Part shown: positions 20,710 to 28,190 of the stretch, piece after piece
How positions within the stretch are numbered: position 1 is the stretch's first letter
Layout of the letters: every line of letters begins with the position of its first letter
Source of the DNA: Thermomucor indicae-seudaticae
Lineage: Eukaryota > Mucoromycota > Mucoromycetes > Mucorales > Lichtheimiaceae
DNA: 28,190 nucleotides
Assembly: GCA_000787465.1 (NCBI GenBank)
Contig: JSYX01000465.1
Coordinates: 1-28,190, forward strand
Direction: 5' to 3'
The notes under the pieces: generated by a model
Databases searched by the model: none
Told to the model about the DNA's origin: nothing
What the model saw: only the letters and a program-made list of their open reading frames with translations
Program-made: the position numbers and the translations under genes

Positions 20710-23700
20710 TTAGGCTTTTCTGCGCTTATGGCGTCGTGATTGTTGATGACTTGACTCTTCACCTGGATCACGCTGTCTTCTCTTTTGTTGTGCTGCCTTG
20801 ATAAGTGCGTCTGCTTTCACATCATCTTCTTCTTCTTCCTCAGACACATCCTCTCCAAAGGTAGTAGGCTCTTCTTCTTCTTCCTCGAATAGTTCACCTT
20901 CACGGTCTTCTGCGGGTGCAGTAATGTGCTTTTTGATAACTGGTCCACCTTCAGCAAAAATGGTTGGATGACTCCTTGAATTGTACGTCTTCGTGAGAGT
21001 CGTCTTTTGCTTTGTAGACAATTGAGCCATCGGTTTTTTAGAAGTAATCTGTAAATCGCTCAAGGTTTCCAAGTTTTCCTTGTCCAAATTATACTCGTCC
21101 ATAACATCAATGGCTTCATCATATTCATCCTAAAGTAAAATTCACCGTTAGCTAATTCGACGTATTTTGTTTTTATACAGATAGACTTACCGACTTGAGA
21201 TGGCCAAATATACGATCATTAAATGTAGGCACATAATTCTGTCGGATTTCATATCGATTTGCTGATGTTTTGGTACGGATCCGGCTACGCACATCGTTCA
21301 GTAACCGCGAAAACTTCATCGCCTTTGAATTCTGGCCCAACCAACTTTTTGGCATCATCATAAGTATTTAAGTATACGCAAAATAAAAGAAAACCTTACC
21401 CAGGGAAAAAGAGCTTCTGACCAGCCAAACTGCCTTCCATGTAATATGCAGGACGAACACAAGAAAAGATGGAATGCACAGGCATAAGAGAATATTGCTG
21501 CACAGTTCTATAGGACAGTTAGCAGATCCCCTTCGTCTAACCACATATGTCGTTATCTTACCCATGTATTTTGGCATCCACGAGATCACCGTCTGCCATT
21601 GCTTCAGCGGCCTCGGCAATAAGCTGCATCTTATAGTCCTCAGCTTCTTTAGGATCGCCAGTTTCTGACACACATCTGGCCTTTGCTGGATCAGATTTCA
21701 AGTAGCTTTCCTGTTATTCAGTGTTTTGAGTCAGCCCAATGACTTGCTCCTGTGGACTGTTAACTTACAAACATCATCAAATGCGACAAGGAGTAGTCGT
21801 GAAAGTAAATGTCTGATTTCTCCGCAAGACTCATACTTCGCCAACTTGAAGAACTTAGCAGCTTGGGAGGAATATCAAACACGCTCAGCTGCAAGTACTT
21901 TTCGTTTAATTGGCCACTATATGATATACAGCACAGTGTTACTTCATGTGAGCATAAATGTCGCACTCAAGTGATTAATCACTTACGCTTCCTTTGCCTG
22001 ATCATAATTCATGGAATCCTGCTGAAGTCGATAAGTAGACAAGATATTAATGATTTTACGCAGATCATTATGCGTGGACTGGACAAGTTCGTCCACTGCG
22101 TTTGGTTGGATCTTGAGTTTTTCTCTGTTTTGGAATAAGGTTATTAGCTAGATCAACTGACAGTCAGTTTATATAAATTACCTGTATGCAATGGTCATTA
22201 TTCGGGAACGCAGTTGATTGGCAGGCGTCCTTTGCGGCCATGGTTAGTATAAAGCTATGCATTGACCATGCATTTGTGGGATATTCACCGTTTAAAGCGA
22301 GCATCATAACACACTCGTAGCAGTGGTTGCACTTTTTGCGATCGAACATCATTGCAAATACATATAATAGGTATCTAGTAATGGGCATTTCGTCAAGTCA
22401 GTCCAAGGCCAATCCTGCCTGCCTATGATAATATTATGATTACCTTGGTCTTTCGAATAAGTGAAGCCAGCTCTGCTGAACCTCCCCTGTCACCTCCTGA
22501 CATGCCATCCACTTCATCCATAATCAACAGCACCTTGCCCTTTTTCAATAAACGCTCCTTCTAGCAAGTAGTCCAACTAAGTAACTTCACACTATCATCG
22601 TACTTTACTCTATGCTTACCTCCTCCTTCTCTTCTTTTTCCTTGTTATCATCCGCACAGAAGAACTCTGTCATTGTCCGATTATCCATCATTTCCGTAAT
22701 ACTTTCCTGTATAGCAACATGAGAGAAATTTGCCAGCTCTCACATTTATGCGAAACTTACTTGGAGCACCTTCTTGCTGCGCGTATCACTCGCATTTAAC
22801 TCCAATGGTTCATAACCGTAAGTTCTAGCTACAACATGAGCCGTCGTCGTCTTGCCAATCCCCGGTGGCCCACTCAAGAGAAGGGCGCGGTAACCAGTGA
22901 TCCCATCGTTTTCTTTTGATGGCGGGAAATTCTTGGCCAAACTCTCCTGCCTAACTTCTTGTTAAGGATGGCCGTGATTGAAGAACGAGTGAATGACCTT
23001 ACCAGTGTTCCACCCAGAATGCAATTTTCCTTATGAGCTCCTTGTTTCCAACAATCTCGTTGATGGTTTTTGGCTTATACTTTTCGGTCCATAATTCCTC
23101 GTTGCTGTCAGGAGCGTTTGTTGTTGACCTAACACGAAACAAAATGAGTCTCAAACTGTTTGGTTGCCATCATATGAGTGAAGCCCCCTTACGTAGCCGG
23201 AATCGATTCCAATTCTTGTTCTTCTTTCGCATGGTCTGCCTTAGCCTTACCCTTCGCCGTTGTTTTCCTGCCTCCTCCCTGGCTGTCCACTTCTTTTTTA
23301 GAGTCTTCTGTCTGAATCAACTTGTAGAACCCGTCTTCGTCCAGAATCTTTGTTCCCAGCTGCTGCGCCTTGGCTGCCTTGGTAGCACCAGCGTCCCGAC
23401 CTCTCACCAAAAAGGTGGTTCGGCCACTGACGCTCCCCGTCACACGCCTAATGACAAACAGATTAGACCCCTTGGGAAACCTGAAGGTGTAGATGATATA
23501 TACAAACCCTCCATAGCGCTTAATCAAATCCGCTGCGACCTCCTTGCTCATCGTCTCCAGTTCGCCGCTCAAAACAAAAGTGTATCCCGCCAAGCAATTT
23601 TCTTTGCCCACAGGTAATTCTCGAGTACCCAAAGCTCTGGGTCCTTCTCGATGCAACAACTTGTAAAACGAAGAGCCCTTTGATGATTTCTTTGGTGGTT

Positions 23701-24320
23701 CTTCTTCTTCTTCTTTCGGCTCCTCCTTGGTTTTGGCCTTCGAGGTATCTGCGGGTGGTTTGCCCGCTTCTGTTGTTCTTGTTCGACTGCTCCGGCTCGT
23801 TTTGGCTTTCGGCGGGTCATTTTTGGAGCCAGGTTTAATATCTTGATCGTCTTCTTCCTCAACGAAATCCTCGTCTTCGTCATCGTCGAATTCCTCGATG
23901 GGCTCAAAATAATCATCGTCATCGTCCTGCTCCTCCTTTTTCTTCTTGGTGTTCCTACTGGGCTTCTTCGGAGCAACTTTTTCCTTTTTTCTGTAACCAC
24001 CATTAGATACGTCGTGTCAAGAAGAATACAGACAAGGCGAGCATACTCTTCAGAAGAACGATCGCGCTTTCGAGTAGTCTTTGGTTCAGCTCGACTAGGC
24101 TGGTCGCCTTTTTATGACAAAAGTTATTGCTACGCGTGCAGTCATGCATAACCCCATGCAACCCCCGTTTTGCAAATGTAAACTACCTGACGATGCCTGC
24201 TGTGGCTGCTGCTGCGTCATTCAAGTTTTAGTACGGTGCAAGGAATAGGTTATGCTTAACACACTTTTCTGTACACACCTCGTGAGGTTCACGTTTAACT
24301 AGATATTTCTTGATATCCAT
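20710..24320 (-). CDS. RFC1: replication factor C subunit 1 (clamp loader large subunit)
   Basis: Rfc1 is the large AAA+ subunit of the clamp loader that opens PCNA and loads it at primer-template junctions in the nucleus. Seventeen exons join in phase: 24320-24279, 24211-24187, 24107-24047, 23990-23508, 23447-23193, 23128-23003, 22950-22761, 22706-22620, 22560-22444, 22374-22289, 22229-22182, 22124-21987, 21916-21769, 21710-21562, 21507-21400, 21344-21188 and 21129-20710. They give 879 aa (yeast 861). The N-terminus starts [14 protein letters not shown], followed by an acidic/basic linker. A BRCT domain lies at about 170-245 ([37 protein letters not shown]). The entry helix is [18 protein letters not shown]. 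Walker A is [10 protein letters not shown] (K364), Walker B is [10 protein letters not shown] (D438, E439), followed by IPIICICND and [20 protein letters not shown]. The C-terminal domain includes [13 protein letters not shown] and [16 protein letters not shown]. The tail is acidic, then basic (RRHKRRKA). The 25-nt second exon is the least certain. Confidence 0.96.
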
Positions 24321-24727
24321 TTCTTTTGACTGAGTAAAAAAAGGAAAGAGGGACGCGCAAATTCACCACAATCATGCAAGCCTTTGTGATTTTTCTTGAC
24401 CCACCAGAGGCTTTCCTTCGCGCCTACAGCAACTGGACTTGACGGCCACTCTGTTTAGGCTTCAAGTGCCATTGGCTTCACCGATGTATACGTCGAAGGC
24501 CACACTTCTTTTTTCGCATCCTTTCTGAGTAGGGCCTGCGATATCTTGTTAAGCGTGATAAGCTTTTGCTCTGCTTTTCGACGACAGTAGTGACTTGAGC
24601 CAGCATTGGACATGCGAAGGTTCAAAAGGTCGGGTACGAGTGTTTCAGTGTGAGAGAAGAGCTCTACCGTTTCAACCAGAAACACTCTCTAACAGCAGAC
24701 AGCGAACTTCTTTCTCTTTTTGTCTAT
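24321..24727. promoter_or_regulatory. upstream region of RFC1
   Basis: About 400 bp before the first transposon-like sequence; the RFC1 promoter should lie here. A T-rich tract on the minus strand stands just before the start codon. An open frame at 24455-24685 (-) has no recognisable domain. Confidence 0.3.
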
Positions 24728-24728
24728 C

Positions 24729-24753
24729 TACAGACGATCCCCGTTAATTTCAC
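24729..24753 (+). mobile_element. isolated pogo/Tigger-type terminal inverted repeat
   Basis: After a TA dinucleotide (24729-24730) the sequence starts CAGACGATCCCCGTTAATTT and runs to CAC at 24753. It matches the terminal sequence at 27035-27058 at all but two positions and has the same orientation. TA target sites and ends starting with CAG are usual for pogo/Tigger elements. Beyond CAC the two copies diverge, so this one is a truncated or different-length relative. No matching right-hand end was found in the window. Confidence 0.65.
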
Positions 24754-24792
24754 CTCTCGTTAATGGATATTAATTAATTCTTTTCGCGAAAC

Positions 24793-24810
24793 TGTGCCGA
24801 ATTCGGCACA
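24793..24810. repeat. palindrome copy 1 (TGTGCCGAATTCGGCACA)
   Basis: A perfect 18-bp palindrome. It shares both 7-base arms, TGTGCCG and CGGCACA, with two further copies in the next 560 bp. Confidence 0.9.
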
Positions 24811-24979
24811 CCAACAGCTGTAATTTTAACCTACTTCTTTTCAACTGTTCTTTTCGCCACAAGCATCATCCGATAGCCCTGCATCTGGGCATCATCTAGT
24901 CATACAGTTTACCACTTGGTATCCACTGGATAGCGACTGGCAGGCCTTTCTGTGTGTGATCGGTTTGAGCTCGACTTAG

Positions 24980-24999
24980 GTGTGCCGAAACCGGCACAC
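24980..24999. repeat. palindrome copy 2 (GTGTGCCGAAACCGGCACAC)
   Basis: Same arms as copy 1 with centre AAAC, so the two central positions on each side are not fully symmetric. The arms are extended by one base each (G...C). Confidence 0.9.
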
Positions 25000-25083
25000 T
25001 TTTCAAGTTAGATTCTCGACATCATGCAGTAATCAAACAAAACATCTAAAAGACGTATTTTATTCCTCAAGAGCAGCAGAGTT

Positions 25084-25320
25084 TTACCACGCATTAGTTG
25101 CGATGTGAACCGCGAAGCAAGCAGTGCAAATACCTTTGGATGTGTTACACATTCATGCCTTTTGAGACCGGCGATGGCATTCTATACACGCAGCTGCTTA
25201 TAGTTGCTCTTCTCTAAAAGGACCTCCCTTGACTTTGGCACAGTAATAATATTTGGTCTCCTTGGTATGCGTCACAGGAAGCTCGGTCCGAAAGCATGCG
25301 TTTATTGATCGATACAACCA
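25084..25320 (-). pseudogene. relic of a piggyBac-like transposase C-terminal Cys-rich tail
   Basis: Read on the minus strand, the stretch 25188-25105 has the spacing C-x2-C-x7-[stop]-x-C-x6-C-x2-C-x3-H. This is the same register as the Cys-rich tail of the neighbouring piggyBac-like copy (25790-25687), where the bracketed position is Cys. Here that codon is TGA (25155-25153), one base from TGC/TGT. A TAA also interrupts the frame just upstream (25200-25198). Recognisable pieces are CIECHRRSQKA and GICTACFAVHI. Upstream coding similarity is too decayed to follow beyond about 25320, and a palindrome copy sits right there. It cannot encode a working protein. Confidence 0.55.
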
Positions 25321-25329
25321 TTCAAAAAG

Positions 25330-25347
25330 TGTGCCGAAACCGGCACA
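25330..25347. repeat. palindrome copy 3 (TGTGCCGAAACCGGCACA)
   Basis: Identical to the inner 18 bp of copy 2 and 349 bp to its right. It directly abuts the upstream limit of the decayed Cys-rich relic. Confidence 0.9.
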
Positions 25348-25377
25348 GCTGGAAAAGTACCCATTAATTCGATTTCC

Positions 25378-25393
25378 GAACTAGATCTAGTTC
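25378..25393. repeat. 16-bp palindrome GAACTAGATCTAGTTC
   Basis: A perfect palindrome. A diverged copy, GGAAGTAGATCTAGTTTCC, lies at 25561-25579, and both are followed within a few bases by TTCATG. The pair may belong to the end of the piggyBac-like element, but no TTAA-flanked terminus was identified. Confidence 0.6.
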
Positions 25394-25686
25394 CTCTTCA
25401 TGAATGAACAGCCAAGCAATAGCTTGACCAAATCGCATGAAAATGTAGTATATCATTCTTCTGATTCTATAGTTTCTACCAAAAAGAAATTGGGATCTCC
25501 TTTATGAAGTGGTGTTGAAATAGAATGCCGTCAATGACGGCCGGTAGAGCGGGAAAATTTAGGAAGTAGATCTAGTTTCCCGTTCATGCTACTGTTTATC
25601 TTCATGCACAGAGGATGCGATAAAGCAACTATAATGTGTCGAAAGTCCAAACTCTCTACTTTTTTGTGATATAATTCTTTTACGGT

Positions 25687-26699
25687 CTAGGCATTCTTGG
25701 AGTAATGCAAGACAAAACAACTTTGGCACATCCCATGTTCAGGGTTGCACAGGCAGAAAGTCCGAGCACGCTTTGGGCACATCGAACACTACGTTCAGGG
25801 TAATAACCCGTCTTCGCAAGGAACTTTTCCAGCTTGTGAAGGCCTGCCTGCCTTGCCCCATCTGTGCCATCGCTCCTGGAAGTTGCAGCATGAGCAAACT
25901 GAGAGGTAAGGTCCTGTGCAAGACGCTCCCGGAAATCAAAATGGCTTATGTTCCTCTGATCTTCAGGACCAGCATATCCCCATGCCAAGTACGCGTTAGC
26001 TTCGGCAAGGGCAACGAAGAAAGCAAAGGATCGAATCTCCCATGATTTGGATCTCATCACGTCGTGGTAAGAATCCATATTATCGCGGATGTTGTTGTTG
26101 TCGTCAACTGCACCTTTAGCTGCAGCATACTTCTCAAAGATCGCTGGCCGTCTGAACGTAGCGACGAACGAGGTACCATCGGTTCGCTTCACAACATGCG
26201 AAACTTCGTCGCCCGCAGGAGTGCCGCATGTTGCAACAACGCATTGTGGCCGTCTGTCTCGTAAAGAGCATACTATGACTTTATGACCATCAATAGTTGC
26301 TGTACGCGATATAGAAGATCCGTAATCACGTCCAGGACGGTCAGTGATATCGGATGGCATGTTCCTTGACCAGTATCTCTTTTTCTTCGCCTGCATGACC
26401 GCATATAAACCTCGGCGCCTTAAAGCTAGGACAGTCGCGGGGCTACCAAAATACGAATCCGCGATCACCACTCTGCCGGATGCAAACCATGTCTCAGCCA
26501 ACCTCAACACTGAAGAAATCATCTTTCCTTCGTTGGCAAACTTCTTAGCATCATTGTGTTCCTCACTAATGTTCAAGCGCAGAATGAGCCTCGTCTCAGC
26601 GTCGGCTATCGTCTTGAACTCTTGCCCAACTGGATGAGGTTTCCGCGGAAACTTTTTGACGTTGGGCATCCGGGAGACTTTGCCAGGGCATCGCAAAGG
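25687..26699 (-). pseudogene. truncated, frameshifted piggyBac-like transposase
   Basis: The DDE domain of a piggyBac-type transposase, the enzyme that moves its element by cut-and-paste. The frame runs from about 26699 with no proper start; its first Met codon is internal. Seen: MPNVKKFPRKPHPVGQEFKT, MISSVLRLAETWFASGRVV with IADSYFGS (second catalytic Asp, about residue 80 of the frame), RRRGLYAVMQAKKKRYW, and KGAVDDNNNIRDNMDSYHDV (third Asp region) followed by SWEIRSFAFFVALAEANAYL. The N-terminal half, including the first catalytic Asp, is missing: the frame runs into the 41-bp minisatellite. Near 25788-25793 the frame breaks. The Cys-rich tail (CSMCPKRARTFCLC, GMCQSCFVLHY) continues in another frame to a TAG at 25687, consistent with loss of one base. 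The unbroken frame instead reads on to 25680 with an unrelated end. Inactive. Confidence 0.85.
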
Positions 26700-26871
26700 G
26701 AGTCCAAGAAGTCCGGACTTTGACTAAAGTCCAGGGTAGAGAGTCCAAGAAATCTGGACTCGGACTGGAGTCCAGGGTAGGGAGTCCGAAAAGCATGGAC
26801 TAGGACTGGAGTCCAGACTGCAGTCCAAATAACCTGGACTTAGACTTAAGTCTGGCTACTTAGTCCAGTGT
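26698..26871. repeat. 41-bp minisatellite, about 4.3 copies
   Basis: Units begin GGGAGTCCAAGAAGTCCGGA-like at 26698, 26739 and 26780 (spacing 41 bp), then about 26821 and 26860 (39-40 bp). Each unit mixes AGTCC(A) and its reverse complement GGACT, so a single strand could fold on itself. It abuts the truncated upstream end of the piggyBac-like relic. Confidence 0.9.
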
Positions 26872-27034
26872 CCCACGCGTACAGCTCGCAGTACCCGACG
26901 GTGTCTCATTGAACTTCGTGAATACTCATAGTTCTGCAACTATTTTAGCGACAGCTATTAAGTGTAAGCAACGTAGTCATTACTTGTGCGTTTTGAACGG
27001 GTTGTTGGCCCTGTCTGGTTTTAAGTCTCGGTCT

Positions 27035-27113
27035 ACGGACAATCCCCGTTAATTTCACACTGGCTATTCCCGGGAAAAAGGTGAAATTAATGGGGGTGTG
27101 AAATTATCGCGGG
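27035..27113 (+). mobile_element. left end of pogo/Tigger-type element with subterminal repeats
   Basis: The terminal motif CGGACAATCCCCGTTAATTT (from 27036, after TA at 27034-27035) ends in CAC at 27058. Two inverted relatives follow at once: GTGAAATTAATGGGG (27081-27095) and GTGTGAAATTATCGCGGG (27096-27113). Such end and subterminal repeats are typical transposase-binding sites. The transposase gene starts about 260 bp further right in the expected orientation. The right end lies outside the window. Confidence 0.7.
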
Positions 27114-27370
27114 TTTGCCATCAGAGCTTCCCTGTCGGTAAAACATTTTGCAGAAAATCTTCAGCAAATCAAATCCCTGCATCTAGAATTGACAAACACC
27201 AAAGCCATTGTTTTACTACAGCTTCTGTTCCACAAGATCTTTGAGAAAGGAACTTCAGCGAATAGCAACGTCTCTATGTAGATATCATGAATCAAATGAG
27301 TCATCTCGCATCGATTCAGCAATACTACAAATAAATTGTGAGTGCAGCTGGCTTACGTGCAATACGACGT

Positions 27371-28190
27371 ATGGCCAAACAAAAGAAGAACGTGGCTTTG
27401 ACCTTGCAGCAGCGCAAGGACGTTTTCAAGTATAAGTTAGAGAATCCTCGAGTCACCCATGCTCCGCTGCCCAAATGGGCAAAAGACAAATTTGGTCTGC
27501 CAAACGAGCCAGATCGGTCCACAATTACAAACTTGCTTGAATTTTTAAAGAACAGAGATGATACTGTAGAACAGCCAGACTCATTCCGGCGACGAGGAGG
27601 CGCACATCCAGTATGCTCCTGCTGAATCTCTACGCGCCATAAACTTCTATTCACACATACTCTTTGTTGCTTTAAAACGATAGAAACTTGAGGAAGCCCT
27701 AGCGCTATGGATCCAGACGGCTGAAGAACAGCGCATCCAAATTAATTGGGCAATGACCAAGAAAGCCGCAGAACAATTTGCAGACAAGTTAAATATTCCA
27801 GAAGACACACGCATCAGCTTCTCGAACGGATGGCAACAGAGATTCCAGCAACGTTTCGATTTACATATGCATCGCATGCATGGTGAGGCCGGTGACGTCG
27901 ACAACGATGCGATTGAAAGGGACCTTAGTGGCTTGCAGAAAAAGCTGAAGAGATATGCATTTAAAGACATTTACAATATGGATGAGACAGCTTTGTACTT
28001 CCGCAGCCCCTCGTCGACAACCATCTCGAGTAGACCATTCGCTGGCTTCAAGCAAGATAAGAGCAGACTGACCATTGCACTGACTGTAAACGCCGATGGA
28101 AGTGACATCAGGGAACCACTAATCATTGGTAAACACGAGAAACCAGCATGTTTTAGAAAGAAAACAGGTATGCCGGCTATGCATGCTTGT
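27371..28190 (+). CDS. pogo/Tigger-type transposase with CENP-B-like DNA-binding domain (partial)
   Basis: A DDE transposase of the pogo/Tigger group (Tc1/mariner superfamily), cut by the window edge. Exon 1, 27371-27610, encodes an N-terminal CENP-B-like helix-turn-helix (LTLQQRKDVFKYKLENP, LPKWAKDKFGLP, STITNLLEFLKNRDD). After a 73-nt intron (CCA|GTATGC...GATAG|AAA, phase 0) exon 2, from 27684, gives the second HTH (MTKKAAEQFADKLNIP, SFSNGWQQRFQQRFDL). The catalytic domain then starts: YAFKDIYNMDETALYF (first catalytic Asp in NMDET), KSRLTIALTVNADGSD and PLIIGKHEKPACF. The other two catalytic acids lie beyond 28190. There is no stop or frameshift in the visible 249 codons, so this copy could be young and active. 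A possible donor (ACAG|GTATGC near 28165) may start another intron. The CDS continues past the edge. Confidence 0.88.

Noticed and set aside
23569..24003. Basic, repetitive frame of 144 aa on the minus strand
   Set aside because: Out of frame with the BRCT domain of RFC1. The frame giving an acidic linker continues into BRCT and joins exon 3 in phase.
24728..27113. A single composite element bounded by the pogo-type motifs at 24.7 and 27.0 kb
   Set aside because: The two ends are in direct, not inverted, orientation, and the inverted motifs at 27081-27113 do not finish with the CAG/CTG terminus, so they cannot bound one element.

Overview
The window looks like nuclear DNA of a filamentous fungus, most likely an early-diverging lineage such as Mucoromycota. 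This is an inference from gene content, not from a marker gene. Genes are closely spaced on both strands and cut by many short introns (about 50-70 nt, mostly GTAAGT-like donors and YAG acceptors). Several products are fungal-type: Gup1, an Spt5 with TPAW-type C-terminal repeats, and an Nrp1-like RNA-binding protein. No rRNA, tRNA or CRISPR array was seen.

Layout. 131-1812 (-) pyruvate kinase; 2339-4199 (+) an orphan Ser/Gln-rich protein; 4362-7682 (+) transcription elongation factor SPT5; 7718-9961 (-) the MBOAT acyltransferase GUP1, tail-to-tail with SPT5 with only 35 bp between stop codons; 10068-10928 (-) a two-finger C2H2 transcription factor; 11321-12085 (+) a calmodulin with a degenerate second EF-hand. 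Next comes about 2.5 kb with no recognisable gene but with a 130-bp MITE-like element. Then 14581-17035 (-) a SIZ/PIAS SUMO E3 ligase; 18024-20432 (+) an NRP1-like protein (pseudo-exonuclease fold, RRM, four RanBP2 zinc fingers); 20710-24320 (-) RFC1, the large clamp-loader subunit, in 17 exons.

From about 24.7 kb to the right edge the window becomes a transposon graveyard: pogo/Tigger-type terminal sequence, three copies of a TGTGCCG...CGGCACA palindrome, remains of two piggyBac-like transposases (one truncated and frameshifted, one only a decayed Cys-rich tail), a 41-bp minisatellite, and a pogo/Tigger transposase gene running off the right edge.

The genes are housekeeping loci (glycolysis, transcription elongation, GPI-anchor/lipid remodelling, Ca2+ signalling, SUMOylation, RNA binding, DNA replication) and do not form one pathway. 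Exon models were built by hand from splice signals, reading phase and family sequence. All nine gene models close in frame with plausible family lengths. No clearly new multi-gene system was found. The most unusual items are the inactive-looking exonuclease domain of the NRP1-like protein, the calmodulin lacking a functional EF-2 loop, and the palindrome/transposon cluster at the right end.
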